DNA of 64,000 bases, from the NCBI RefSeq assembly GCF_040655735.1, contig NZ_JBFAKK010000011.1, positions 227,003 to 291,002 on the forward strand. The letters are read 5' to 3'. This document shows positions 40,579 to 49,072 of the stretch, piece by piece (position 1 is the first letter of the stretch; the number at the start of each line of letters is the position of its first letter). This DNA comes from Phytomonospora sp040655735. GTDB lineage: Bacteria > Actinomycetota > Actinomycetes > Mycobacteriales > Micromonosporaceae. Under the pieces are notes generated by a model. It was not told the DNA's origin. It ran no database searches and saw nothing but the letters and a program-made list of their open reading frames with translations. The position numbers were made by a program, and so were the translations under genes.

Positions 40579-40584
40579 TAGGCT
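40579..40584 (+). promoter_or_regulatory. -10 box of leaderless pncA transcript
   Basis: TAGGCT six bases before the ATG at 40591. The same hexamer stands seven bases before the GTG of pncB on the other strand (42510-42515). Confidence 0.65.
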
Positions 40585-40590
40585 TGACCC

Positions 40591-41163
40591 ATGGCACGCG
40601 CACTGATCGTCGTGGATGTACAGAAGGACTTCTGCGAGGGCGGTTCCCTCGCCGTCGCCGGTGGTGCGGGCGTCGCCTCCGCCATCACCGCGGCCCTGCG
40701 GGACGAGCCCGAGCGCTGGGAGCATGTCGTGGCGACCCGCGACCACCACATCGACCCCGGCGGGCACTTCTCGTCCGAACCGGACTTCGTGGACAGCTGG
40801 CCCGTGCACTGCGTGGTCGGGACCGAGGGCGCGGCCTTCCACCCCGACTTCGACCACTCGCGGGCCGAGGCCGTCTTCGACAAGGGCGCCTACGCCGCGG
40901 CCTACTCCGGGTTCGAGGGCGCCAGCGACAGCACCTCGCTCGCCGAGTGGCTGCGCGCCCGCGACGTGACCGAGGTCGACGTCGTCGGCATCGCCACCGA
41001 CCACTGCGTGCGCGCCACCGCGATCGACGCCGCCCGCGAGGGCTTCGCCACCACGGTGCTGCTCGACATGACGGCCGGCGTGGCCGCCGAGACGACCGAG
41101 TCGGCCCTGGCGCGGCTGCGCGAGGCGGACGTGACGCTCGTCGGCACGCCCGTCGTCGGCTAG
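40591..41163 (+). CDS. pncA: Nicotinamidase
   Basis: A 190-residue isochorismatase-fold amidase that deaminates nicotinamide to nicotinate in NAD salvage. The catalytic triad is complete: Asp 9 in VVDVQKDFCEGGSL, Lys 98 in AVFDKGAYAA and Cys 139 in GIATDHCVRAT. Metal residues fit DHHIDPGGHF. The gene also predicts activation of pyrazinamide. TAGGCT at 40579-40584 ends 6 bases before ATG 40591, so the mRNA is leaderless. It converges on pncB, whose enzyme uses its product. Confidence 0.95.
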   Translation: MARALIVVDVQKDFCEGGSLAVAGGAGVASAITAALRDEPERWEHVVATRDHHIDPGGHFSSEPDFVDSWPVHCVVGTEGAAFHPDFDHSRAEAVFDKGAYAAAYSGFEGASDSTSLAEWLRARDVTEVDVVGIATDHCVRATAIDAAREGFATTVLLDMTAGVAAETTESALARLREADVTLVGTPVVG

Positions 41164-41230
41164 GGCTTGTGGGTCTTGTGGGCGCGACGAGCCCGCCAAG
41201 GCCCGCGGTGACCCACCGGAGACGCCCTCT

Positions 41231-42502
41231 CTAGGAGCGCATCACCACGGGGATCGCCGGGTCGCCCTGGGAGAGCTTCAGGCCCTCCCACGGGATCGAG
41301 ATCAGGCATTCGCGGAGGTGGTCGCGCGAGGCGTCGAGGGTCGGCAGGCCGGCCACGATCTCGCCGCCGCGCACCAGCGGGCGCTGGAGCGCGCGGTCGC
41401 CGGGCTCCGACTCGGGCGTGCCCTGCGAGACCACGATCTCCTCGACGGCCGTGCCGGTCGGCTTGTGGCGCCGCACGGCGGTCTTGCGGCCACCGACGGT
41501 CGCCTTGTTCTCCGAGCGCTTGACCACGGGCCGGCCCTCGACCTCGACGAGCTTGTAGACCAGACCCGCCGTAGGCGCGCCGGACCCGGTCACCACGGCC
41601 GTGCCCGCGCCATAGATGTCGACGGGGGTCGCCGCCAGCGATGCGATCGCGTACTCGTCGAGGTCGCCGGAGACGACGATGCGGGTGTCGGCCGCGCCGA
41701 GCGAGTCGAGCTGCTCGCGGGACTGCTGGCCCAGGAAGTGCAGGTCGCCGGAGTCGATGCGGATGGCCCGCAGACCCGGCCCGGCCGCGGCGATGGCGCG
41801 GCGGATGCCCTCGGAGATGTCGTAGGTGTCCACGAGCAGCGTCGTGTCCGTCCCCAGCGTCGCCACCTGGGAGGCGAAGGCCTCCTGCTCACTGTCGTGC
41901 AGGAGCGTGTAGGCGTGCGCCGAGGTCCCGGCGGTCGGGATCCCGTAGCGCATGCCCGCCTCCAGGTTCGAGGTGACCGAGAAGCCGGCCAGGTAGGCCG
42001 AGCGCGCGGCGGCCACGGCGGCCTCCTCGTGCGCGCGGCGCGAACCCATCTCGATGATCGGGCGGCCCCGCGCGGCGGTCACCATCCGGGCGGCGGCCGA
42101 GGCGATCGCGCAGTCGAAGTTCAGCACCGACAGTGCGAGCGTTTCGAGCAGCACGCACTCGGCGAAGGTCCCCGTCACCGTCAGGATCGGCGAGCCGGGG
42201 AAGTACAGCTCGCCCTCGGCGTAGCCGTCGATGTCGCCGGTGAAGCGGTAGTTCGCCAGCCACTCGATGGTCTGCTCGTTGACGACCTTCTTCTCGCGCA
42301 GGAATCGCAGCTGTTCGTCGTGGAAGCGGAAGTCGGCGAGGTGGTCGAGGAGCCGGCCGATCCCGGCGACCACCCCGTAGCGGCGGCCGTTGGGCAGACG
42401 GCGGGCGAAGGCCTCGAAGACACAGGCGCGCTCGGCGCTGCCGTCGGCGAGGGCGGCCGACACCATGGTCAGCTCGTAATGATCGGTGTGCAGCACGCTC
42501 AC
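41231..42502 (-). CDS. pncB: Nicotinate phosphoribosyltransferase
   Basis: A 423-residue enzyme converting nicotinate and PRPP to nicotinate mononucleotide (NAD salvage). Typical landmarks: LHTDHYELTMVSAALADG at the start, catalytic-loop GSRRAHEEAAVAAARSAYLA, the phosphate site IRIDSGDLHFLGQQSREQLD and IVVSGDLDEYAIASLAATPV, and YKLVEVEGRPVVKRSENKAT near the end. GTG 42502 was chosen because TAGGCT (reverse of 42510-42515) precedes it by 7 bases and the family N-terminus follows directly; GTG 42538 is the longer alternative. Convergent with pncA. Confidence 0.95.
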   Translation of the reverse strand: MSVLHTDHYELTMVSAALADGSAERACVFEAFARRLPNGRRYGVVAGIGRLLDHLADFRFHDEQLRFLREKKVVNEQTIEWLANYRFTGDIDGYAEGELYFPGSPILTVTGTFAECVLLETLALSVLNFDCAIASAAARMVTAARGRPIIEMGSRRAHEEAAVAAARSAYLAGFSVTSNLEAGMRYGIPTAGTSAHAYTLLHDSEQEAFASQVATLGTDTTLLVDTYDISEGIRRAIAAAGPGLRAIRIDSGDLHFLGQQSREQLDSLGAADTRIVVSGDLDEYAIASLAATPVDIYGAGTAVVTGSGAPTAGLVYKLVEVEGRPVVKRSENKATVGGRKTAVRRHKPTGTAVEEIVVSQGTPESEPGDRALQRPLVRGGEIVAGLPTLDASRDHLRECLISIPWEGLKLSQGDPAIPVVMRS

Positions 42503-42509
42503 GGGCTTG

Positions 42510-42515
42510 AGCCTA
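42510..42515 (-). promoter_or_regulatory. -10 box of leaderless pncB transcript
   Basis: TAGGCT on the minus strand, seven bases before GTG 42502. Confidence 0.65.
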
Positions 42516-42704
42516 ATCAACGCCCGCCCGTCGCTCACCCGCGGACGACGATCTTCACCTCGTCCACTTCCAAGACCCTTGGCGTTTTTCGTTCACCGTG
42601 CTTTCACGTCAAGCCCGCCCGGTGTTGGTCCGGCGACGCATAGCCTGGCGCAGCCCCCTCCACGGGGACCCGCGAAGGTCCACGCCGTAAGGACTTCCCC
42701 TCGC

Positions 42705-44858
42705 ATGCGCATCGCCGTCTTCACCGAGGATGACCAGGCCAGACAGGTCGCCGCCGAGTTCCGCCGCGCCGCCGAGGCGGCCGGGCACGTCGTCGACGAA
42801 CTCACCCCCGCCCTCGTAGGACCCGAGGAAGCGATCGGCGAGGTCGACCTCCCCCACGAGCTCGAAGCGCGCGTGCGCGCCTTCACCGACGCCAACGGCG
42901 TCGACCGGCTCGTGCTGTGCGACGACCAGTCCCACCACGGCCGCCAACTCACGCGGGGGCTGCGGACCCGCCTGCCGGTCGTGGTGATCCAGGACCGCCA
43001 CGTCGACTACCGGCACCGTTCCCTCGACGCCGCGGCCGCCGCCCACGGACGCCTCGGCGACAGCGGACCGGCCACCGTGTGCGTGTGGGGACCGGCGACG
43101 CGGCGCGCGCTCGCCGGTCGCGGCCCCGACACCGCCGTCGTCGTCACCGGAGCCCTCGGCCTCAGCGACGACCCCGCCCTCCTGCGCGCCGCCCGCTCAG
43201 CCGTGCACCGGCGCGCCGCCGCCCCGGGCACCCCGCTGCGGGTCGTGATCCACGGCGACGGCGACTGGGACGAGGCCGTCGAGGAGCTGCGCGCCTACGG
43301 CGAGGTCGAGTTCGGCGGCGACCCGGCCGGCGCCGACCTCGTCGTCACCGCCACCGACGCCCTCTACCCCCGCACACTGCGGGCGGGGGTCCCGCTGGTC
43401 CACCACCGGCCGGCGGCGACCGGAGGCCGCGTCCTGCCCTCGCTGCGGCACAACCTGATCCGCACCACCGGCGACGTCGGCGAGCTCGGCGAGGTCGCGC
43501 TGCGCCTGAAGGTCGACGGCCGCTTCCGGGGCGACCCGGCCGGTGAGCCCGTCGAGCACTACCTGGCCTTCCACGCCGACGTCGGGGAACGGATCGTCGA
43601 CGCGGTCGTCCGGGCCCAGGTCCCGGCGGCGGGGTCCGTTGTGGACGGGCCCACCGTCGACCGCCGCAGTCTCGCCGAGCGCGCCCTCGACGACATCCGC
43701 GACCGCATCCGCCGCCCCCGCTCCCTGGCCGTCATCGGCACCGACTTCGGGTACGTCACCGGCGTCGCCGTGCCCGTGCTGACCTACACGCGCGACCTCG
43801 TCGCCGAAGGACCCGTCGACGTCCGCTACATCGACATCTGGGCCTTCTCCAGCGTCGAGGGCGTCCTCGCCGCGATCGAGGGCTGCGAGCAGGTACTGGT
43901 CAACAGCCTCGCCCTCTTCTGGCGCAACTGGCTCGGCTCACGCGTCGTCGCCGCCCTCCTCGACGCCCGCGTGCCCACGTCGGTGTACGTCCACGAGACC
44001 GAGTACGTCTTCGACCACGAGGCCGCGACGCGCGGGGTGCGCCATGAGCGCCTGCTCGACCTGCTGCCGAGGCTGCGGCTGCTGTGCGTCTCCCGCGCCC
44101 AAGCCGACTTCTACCGCAAGCACGGCGCCCGCGACCCCGTCGTCGTCTACAACACCGTTCCCCTCGACGACCACCCGCCGCGCGCTCGGAAGCGGGCCGG
44201 GGAGCGGCCGCGCATCGCGATGGTCGGCACCGTCCAGGACCGCAAGGGCGTCGACCTGTTCTCGCGCGTGGCCGAACGCGCCGCCGCGCTGCCCTGGGAC
44301 TTCGCCTGGTACGGCCACCGCGGCAGGGTGAGCGACACCGCCCTGGTGTCCACACGCGTCGACTGGCGCGGGGCCCTCCCGCGAAGACGCGTCCGCGCCG
44401 AACTCGCCGAGGCCGACGTGCTGTTCCTGTCCAGTTCGGACGATCCCATGCCGCTGGCCGTGATCGAGGCCGTCCAGCAGCGGCTGCGGATCGTCACCTA
44501 CGACCGCGTCGGGTCGAAGGAGATCCTCCAAGGAGTGGGCGGATACCGGGGCTTCGGCGAGTACACCCCCGACGCCGCACTCACCGCGCTGCGGGAAGTG
44601 CTCGCCGACGACGTCGACGAGGCGGGGTACCGCGAGGTCGAGGAGCTGTTCGCGCCGGCGAGCTTCGCCGAGCGCATGTCGACGGCCCTCGCGCTGGCCA
44701 AGGACGGACCGGCGCCGCGGGTGCCGGCTCCCACCGTCGGGGCCCTCGACGACGCCACCGGCACGGCACACGCCGAGCACCTGGCGGCGCTGCGGGCCGA
44801 AGGGCGGCCGGCGGACGCCGAACTGTACGAACGGGCACTGCTGCGGAGGCGGGACTGA
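42705..44858 (+). CDS. Two-domain GT-B-like glycosyltransferase
   Basis: A 717-residue protein with two Rossmann-like halves. The first 330 residues (MRIAVFTEDDQARQVAAEFR, VIQDRHVDYRHRSLDAAAAA, VWGPATRRALAGRG) resemble the acceptor part of capsule or UDP-sugar enzymes. The second half is a GT4-type transferase: VYVHETEYVFDHEAATRGVR, LLCVSRAQADFYRKHGARDP, RIAMVGTVQDRKGVDLFSRV and the nucleotide-sugar region LFLSSSDDPMPLAVIEAVQQ. It probably builds a cell-surface glycan. AAGGA lies 11 bases before ATG 42705. Its stop overlaps the ATG of a coiled-coil partner (TGATG). Confidence 0.82.
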   Translation: MRIAVFTEDDQARQVAAEFRRAAEAAGHVVDELTPALVGPEEAIGEVDLPHELEARVRAFTDANGVDRLVLCDDQSHHGRQLTRGLRTRLPVVVIQDRHVDYRHRSLDAAAAAHGRLGDSGPATVCVWGPATRRALAGRGPDTAVVVTGALGLSDDPALLRAARSAVHRRAAAPGTPLRVVIHGDGDWDEAVEELRAYGEVEFGGDPAGADLVVTATDALYPRTLRAGVPLVHHRPAATGGRVLPSLRHNLIRTTGDVGELGEVALRLKVDGRFRGDPAGEPVEHYLAFHADVGERIVDAVVRAQVPAAGSVVDGPTVDRRSLAERALDDIRDRIRRPRSLAVIGTDFGYVTGVAVPVLTYTRDLVAEGPVDVRYIDIWAFSSVEGVLAAIEGCEQVLVNSLALFWRNWLGSRVVAALLDARVPTSVYVHETEYVFDHEAATRGVRHERLLDLLPRLRLLCVSRAQADFYRKHGARDPVVVYNTVPLDDHPPRARKRAGERPRIAMVGTVQDRKGVDLFSRVAERAAALPWDFAWYGHRGRVSDTALVSTRVDWRGALPRRRVRAELAEADVLFLSSSDDPMPLAVIEAVQQRLRIVTYDRVGSKEILQGVGGYRGFGEYTPDAALTALREVLADDVDEAGYREVEELFAPASFAERMSTALALAKDGPAPRVPAPTVGALDDATGTAHAEHLAALRAEGRPADAELYERALLRRRD

Positions 44859-45097
44859 TGGGGCGGGTACTGCGAAGGCTGCTGCGGCCGGTCACGGCGC
44901 GGATGGACAAGCGCGTCGACAGGACGGCAGAGCGGGCGTTGCGCGGGAAGGCCGATGGGGTCTTGGACGCGGCGGTGAAGGACTTGCGCGCTCGCAACGC
45001 GAGAGGGCTGGACGAGGTGTACGACGCGCTGACGGCGCTGCGCGCCGAGCTGGCGGAGGCGCGGGAGGAGATCGCGGAGCTGCGGCGGCGGGGGTAG
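44858..45097 (+). CDS. Small coiled-coil protein
   Basis: A 79-residue basic, helical protein (MGRVLRRLLRPVTARMDKRV, then DEVYDALTALRAELAEAREE and IAELRRRG). Heptads over the last 30 residues predict a coiled coil. It has no signal or membrane span. The ATG sits in the stop of the glycosyltransferase gene, so it is likely an accessory or scaffold subunit of that enzyme; no family is recognised. Confidence 0.7.
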   Translation: MGRVLRRLLRPVTARMDKRVDRTAERALRGKADGVLDAAVKDLRARNARGLDEVYDALTALRAELAEAREEIAELRRRG

Positions 45098-45330
45098 GGG
45101 CGGGTTGGGGCGGTTGCCTCGGCTGCGGGGCTCGGGCTCGGGGCGCGACCGGCCGATGGGCGTCGGGTGGGTGGGGCGTTGGGGATCGGGGCGCCGGGGT
45201 GCTGGGTTGCCGGGGCGCCGGATCGTGCCCGGTCGACTCGGGCGTGAGGTCATGGCGCGCCGCCGGACTCGACTGCCGGGTTGTGTCGTGCTCCGGCGGA
45301 CTCGGCTGCTGGGGTTGTGCTCCGGCGGGG

Positions 45331-45357
45331 TTGTCCACAACCGGCGGGTTATCCACA
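45331..45357 (+). promoter_or_regulatory. Pair of DnaA-box-like sites
   Basis: TTGTCCACA (45331-45339) equals the Streptomyces-type DnaA box and TTATCCACA (45349-45357) the E. coli consensus; both face the same way, 18 bases apart. No dnaA, dnaN or AT-rich unwinding element is near, so this is not the origin; a DnaA-titrating or regulatory site is possible. Confidence 0.55.
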
Positions 45358-45529
45358 GGCCCGGCCGCTGAGCACTACACACCCACGCCTGGCGCCCCTC
45401 TACTGTCAGAAGTGGGAGGCGGCCTGGGCGGCCCCACGGTTCCGATCGGGGACAACGGGCGGCCACGTCGACCCGCCGCTCCCGGCTTCGCCGCCGCTCC
45501 AGCCATCACCCCGCGTTCTTCGCCCCCGC

Positions 45530-45880
45530 CAGTTGCCCCACCGTCCCCCGCCGAGCGCCCAGCCCTAACCCCGCCCCCAACCCCGGTCCGCTATCCCGAT
45601 CCCCAACCCCGCCCCGGCCCCGCCCCGGCCCAGCCCCGCCCCGCCCCAGCCCCGGCCCAGCCCCGCCCCCAACCTCGGCCCCGCCACCCCGCCCCTTCCC
45701 GCGCACGCCACCCCCACCACCCCCACCCACCGCATCCCCCCGCACCCACCCCTCCCGCCCGCGAACCACCCCCCGCCCGCCCCACCCCGCCAGTCACCCC
45801 CCACCCCTCCCCGCGCACCCCACCACCCCCACCCACCCCTCCCGCCCCACCCGCCACCGCCACCGCGCCGCTGGCGCCGG
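45530..45880. repeat. C-rich simple-sequence tract
   Basis: About 350 bases made of CCCCGCCCC, CCCGGCCC and CCCCACC-type units on the plus strand, nearly free of G runs until the end. The minus strand has many G-runs of four and could form G-quadruplexes; the plus strand could form i-motifs. It ends just before the clpS promoter. Confidence 0.75.
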
Positions 45881-45897
45881 GGTGGCACGATGGAGAC

Positions 45898-46188
45898 ATG
45901 GGAGCACCACTGGCGAGTCCGGACATCGTCACGGACCATGCCGAACGCGCCGACCCCGATCGTCCCTGGACGACGGTCGTGCACAACGACCCGGTCAACC
46001 TCATGAGCTACGTGACCTGGGTCCTGCAGAAGCTCTTCGGCTACAACCGCGACAAGGCCGAAAAGCTCATGCTCGACGTGCACAACAAGGGCCGCGCCAC
46101 CGTCTCCTCCGGCGCCCGTGAGCGCATGGAGTTCGACGCCACCCGCCTCCACGCGCACGGCCTCTGGGCCACCGTAGAGCGCCAGTAA
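45898..46188 (+). CDS. clpS: ATP-dependent Clp protease adaptor ClpS
   Basis: The 96-residue adaptor that hands N-degron substrates to ClpA/ClpC. The family core is complete: WTTVVHNDPVNLMSYVTWVL, QKLFGYNRDKAEKLMLDVHN, KGRATVSSGARERMEFDATR and LHAHGLWATVERQ. The frame is open for 233 codons upstream through the C-rich tract, but that extension is composition-driven; ATG 45898 gives the normal length and follows CACGAT by 6 bases. It precedes DUF2017 by 13 bases, and the two are a conserved actinobacterial pair. Confidence 0.96.
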   Translation: MGAPLASPDIVTDHAERADPDRPWTTVVHNDPVNLMSYVTWVLQKLFGYNRDKAEKLMLDVHNKGRATVSSGARERMEFDATRLHAHGLWATVERQ

Positions 46189-46201
46189 ACGAACAGGAAA
46201 C

Positions 46202-46699
46202 ATGCGAGCCTTCATTCGTGATGGCGACACCTTCGTCGCCACCTTCGCCCCGGCCGAGGCCGACGCGATCCGCCAGTCGGTACAGGGCATCGCCGGACTC
46301 GTCCGGACCCACGACACCGACGACCCCGTCACCGCGCGGCTGTTCCCGGACGTCTACAACGACTCCAGCGACGACGCCGCCGAGTTCCACCGCCTCACCG
46401 ACGCCGAACTGACCGGCACGAAACTCGCGCAGGTCGATGTGCTCCTCGACACGCTCCCCGCCGAGGGCGGCGAGGTCAGCATCGACGCCGAGACGGCCGA
46501 GGCGTGGCTGCGCGCCATCACCGACGTCCGGCTGGCCCTCGGCGTCCGCCTGGACATCAGCGAATCGACCGACCTCGGCCGCGAGATCGACGACGAGATC
46601 CTCGCCGACCCGGTGTCCCCGCGTGCGGCCGCGCTGGGTCTCTACGAACTCCTCACCTACGTCCAGGAGTCCCTCGTGGTGGCCGTCGCGGGATGGTGA
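46202..46699 (+). CDS. DUF2017 family protein
   Basis: A 165-residue soluble, acidic protein (MRAFIRDGDTFVATFAPAEA, DPVTARLFPDVYNDSSDDAA, WLRAITDVRLALGVRLDIS, LGLYELLTYVQESLVVAVAG). This matches the DUF2017 family, found almost only in actinobacteria between clpS and the mec/cysO genes, where its function is unknown; a role with ClpS is possible from the gene order. Ribosome site AGGAAA precedes ATG 46202. Confidence 0.92.
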   Translation: MRAFIRDGDTFVATFAPAEADAIRQSVQGIAGLVRTHDTDDPVTARLFPDVYNDSSDDAAEFHRLTDAELTGTKLAQVDVLLDTLPAEGGEVSIDAETAEAWLRAITDVRLALGVRLDISESTDLGREIDDEILADPVSPRAAALGLYELLTYVQESLVVAVAGW

Positions 46700-46728
46700 C
46701 CGCCCGCCGACCGGGTAGGCTGTCGAGC

Positions 46729-47211
46729 GTGTTGACGATCGACCGTGCGCTTGTAGCCGCGATGGTCGCCCATGCCCGCCGGGACCACCCGGACGAGGCC
46801 TGCGGCGTCATCGCCGGCCCCGCGGGATCCGACACGCCCTCGCGCCTCGTCGAGATGATCAACGCCGAGCGCTCGCCGACGTTCTACCGCTTCGACTCCG
46901 CCGAGCAGCTCACCGTCTGGCGCGGGATGGACGACCACGACGAGGAACCCGTCGTGATCTACCACTCCCACACCGCCACCGAGGCCTACCCCTCGCGCAC
47001 CGACGTCAAGTTCGCCGGCGAGCCCGGCGCGCACTACGTCCTGGTCTCCACCCGCGACCCCGAGGTCGCCGAGGTCCGGTCCTTCCGGATCGTCGACGGC
47101 GAGATCACCGAGGAACCCATCGAACTCACCGGCGACGAGCTCGCCGTCCAGACGTACAAGATCGGGCACACACCCACCTCGATCGTGTACGACTGTGCCG
47201 AGCCGCGCTAG
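46729..47211 (+). CDS. mec: Mec-type JAMM metallopeptidase acting on CysO
   Basis: A 160-residue zinc peptidase (JAMM fold). Glu 23 in DEACGVIAG and the motif HSHTATEAYPSRTD (H79, H81, S89, D92) give a perfect HxHx7SxxD metal site. In Mycobacterium tuberculosis the homologue frees cysteine from the CysO-cysteine adduct. Here cysO and cysM follow directly, so the role is well supported. GTG 46729 follows TAGGCT (46716-46721) by 7 bases, so the operon mRNA is leaderless. Confidence 0.93.
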   Translation: MLTIDRALVAAMVAHARRDHPDEACGVIAGPAGSDTPSRLVEMINAERSPTFYRFDSAEQLTVWRGMDDHDEEPVVIYHSHTATEAYPSRTDVKFAGEPGAHYVLVSTRDPEVAEVRSFRIVDGEITEEPIELTGDELAVQTYKIGHTPTSIVYDCAEPR

Positions 47212-47295
47212 GCGACGCCTCCCCGCGTCACGCCCCGCGCAGATCCCGGCTCTCCCGAATCAAGTCACACCCTCCTGCGTTGAAAGAGAACGGCC

Positions 47296-47571
47296 ATGTC
47301 TGTCGAAGTTCGCATTCCCACCATCCTGCGCACCCACACCGGCGGCGAGAAGCTCGTCTCCGGCGCCGGTGACACCCTCTCGGCCCTGTTCGCCGACCTC
47401 GACACCCGCCACAACGGGCTGTCCGGCCGCGTGATCACCGCCGAGGGCTCCCTCCACCGCTTCGTCAACGTCTACGTCAACGACGAGGACGTCCGCTTCA
47501 CCGGCGGCCTCGACACCAAGCTCAACGACGGCGACTCGGTGACCATCCTCCCGGCCGTGGCTGGCGGCTGA
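47296..47571 (+). CDS. cysO: Sulfur-carrier protein CysO
   Basis: A 91-residue ubiquitin-like ThiS/MoaD fold carrier ending in the essential Gly-Gly (ILPAVAGG). As thiocarboxylate it donates sulfur to O-phosphoserine on CysM, and Mec releases the cysteine. The strand pattern EVRIPTILRTHTGGEKLVSG, FVNVYVNDEDVRFTGGLDTK and LNDGDSVTILP fits the family. AAAGAGAACGG precedes ATG 47296. It lies 8 bases before cysM. Confidence 0.95.
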   Translation: MSVEVRIPTILRTHTGGEKLVSGAGDTLSALFADLDTRHNGLSGRVITAEGSLHRFVNVYVNDEDVRFTGGLDTKLNDGDSVTILPAVAGG

Positions 47572-47579
47572 CGCGAGCC

Positions 47580-48530
47580 ATGGCGCGGTACGACTCGATC
47601 CTCGACGCCTGCGGTGACACGCCGCTGGTCGGGTTGCCGAACCTGTCCCCCTCGGACGAGGTCCGCCTGTGGGCCAAGCTGGAGGACCGCAACCCGACCG
47701 GCAGCATCAAGGACCGCGCCGCCCTGTCCATGTTGACCGCCGCCGAGGACGCCGGCGTCCTCAAGCCCGGCGCGACGATCCTTGAGCCCACCTCGGGCAA
47801 CACCGGCATCGCGCTCGCCCTGGTGAGCCGGCTGCGCGGCTACAAGCTGATCTGCGTGATGCCGGAGAACACCTCGGCCGAGCGCCGGCAGCTGCTGGAG
47901 CTCTACGGCGTGAAGATCGTGCCGTCACCGGCCGCCGGGGGTTCCAACCAGGCGGTCGCGATGGCGCGCAAGCTCGCCGCGGAGAACCCCGACTGGGTGA
48001 TGCTCGACCAGTACTCCAACGCCGCCAACGCCGCCGCGCACATCGCCACGACCGGCCCGGAGCTGCTGCGGGACCTGCCGACGATCACGCACCTCGTCGC
48101 GGGCCTGGGCACCACCGGGACCCTCATGGGGACCGGTCGCTTCCTGCGCGACAACGCCCCCGGCGTGAAGATCGTCGCGGCCGAACCGCGCTACGGCGAG
48201 CTCGTCTACGGGCTGCGCAACCTCGACGAGGGCTTCGTGCCGGAGCTCTACGACGAGAAGATCCTGCACCGCCGTATCTCGGTGGGGACCGCCGACGCGC
48301 TGCGCCGGACGCGGCAGCTGGTCTTCGACGAGGGTGTCTTCGCCGGGCCGTCGACGGGCGCGGTGCTGCACGCCGCGCTGGTCGTGGCGGGGGAGGCCGT
48401 GAAGTCGGGTAGTGCCGCCGACATCGTGGTGATGGTCGCCGACGCGGGCTGGAAGTACTTGTCCACGGGCGCCTACTCCGGTTCGCTCGAAGAGGCCGCC
48501 GAAGCCCTCGACGGTCAGCTGTGGGCGTGA
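47580..48530 (+). CDS. cysM: Cysteine synthase CysM (O-phosphoserine sulfhydrylase)
   Basis: A 316-residue PLP enzyme of cysteine biosynthesis. PLP lysine 44 is in NPTGSIKDRAA, the substrate loop is EPTSGNTGIALALVSRLRG, the phosphate-binding glycine loop is VAGLGTTGTLMGTGR, and the mature CysO-dependent clade is supported by the gene order mec-cysO-cysM. It uses O-phosphoserine and the CysO thiocarboxylate in M. tuberculosis, a route resistant to oxidative stress. ATG 47580 has GCGAG as a weak ribosome site and is probably coupled to cysO. Confidence 0.96.
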   Translation: MARYDSILDACGDTPLVGLPNLSPSDEVRLWAKLEDRNPTGSIKDRAALSMLTAAEDAGVLKPGATILEPTSGNTGIALALVSRLRGYKLICVMPENTSAERRQLLELYGVKIVPSPAAGGSNQAVAMARKLAAENPDWVMLDQYSNAANAAAHIATTGPELLRDLPTITHLVAGLGTTGTLMGTGRFLRDNAPGVKIVAAEPRYGELVYGLRNLDEGFVPELYDEKILHRRISVGTADALRRTRQLVFDEGVFAGPSTGAVLHAALVVAGEAVKSGSAADIVVMVADAGWKYLSTGAYSGSLEEAAEALDGQLWA

Positions 48531-48608
48531 CCTCGATCATTTGACCTGGTCAGCCAGGGGTGTGACGGATGGTTGCGCCCTCGGCGGCCCCGAGTAGAGT
48601 CGGGCAGC

Positions 48609-48974
48609 ATGAGCATCCAGACCTCAACACGGACGCCGATGGTGCCGACCGAGCAGCCCCGCGCCGCGCAGGCCGGTCCTGAGAACCGACCCGTGCCGGA
48701 CGTCCGGCTGCGTCGGCTCATGGGCGTGTGCGCCTGGGCGCTGTGCCTGGCGATCTGCGGCCTCGTCGTCGGCCTCATCGACCTGATCCTCCTCCTCGGG
48801 GGCGAGACGCCGGGCTGGTTCGAGCCGGCGATCATCGTCACCGGCCTCGTCGGTCTCGGCCTGGCGATCGCCGCGTTCCCCATGACCCGCTCGCGGCAGA
48901 CACCGTGGATCCTGCTGTCGGCGAGCACCGTCGTGTTCATCATCGGCGTCGTTTTGACCGCTCAGGCTTCGTAA
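48609..48974 (+). CDS. Small membrane protein (three helices)
   Basis: A 121-residue protein with a 35-residue hydrophilic head and three membrane segments at about 39-61 (GVCAWALCLAICGLVVGLID), 74-91 (IIVTGLVGLGLAIAAFPM) and 100-118 (WILLSASTVVFIIGVVLTA). No family is recognised. TAGAGT at 48595-48600 ends 8 bases before ATG 48609 (leaderless). It sits between cysM and murI. Confidence 0.8.
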   Translation: MSIQTSTRTPMVPTEQPRAAQAGPENRPVPDVRLRRLMGVCAWALCLAICGLVVGLIDLILLLGGETPGWFEPAIIVTGLVGLGLAIAAFPMTRSRQTPWILLSASTVVFIIGVVLTAQAS

Positions 48975-49072
48975 CGTCGGTCACAGTCGTGACGCCCCTC
49001 ACCTGTCACCTTCGTGACAAGGCGGGCGTCGCGCCCTGCGTTGACAGGTGTTCGACGCGTACGCTCCCCTAG

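Larger units (their letters stand above)
45098..45897. other. Gene-free, strand-skewed stretch with DnaA-box-like sites
   Basis: No frame here has real codon bias; the Pro/Arg-rich frames are by-products of composition. 45098-45230 is G-rich on the plus strand; two imperfect copies of a unit of about 30 bases (ACTCGACTGCCGGGTTGTG and following) lie at about 45265-45328; two DnaA-box-like 9-mers follow at 45331 and 45349; 45530-45880 is an almost pure C-rich simple sequence. The -10-like CACGAT just before clpS lies at the 3' end. Confidence 0.7.

Noticed and set aside
45331..45357. DnaA boxes as the chromosomal origin
   Set aside because: No dnaA, dnaN or AT-rich unwinding region, and only two boxes; treated as an isolated DnaA-box pair.
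45199..45897. Long Pro/Ala/Arg-rich N-terminal extension of ClpS
   Set aside because: The frame runs through a C-rich simple-sequence tract; ClpS has normal length from ATG 45898, which also has a leaderless -10 box.
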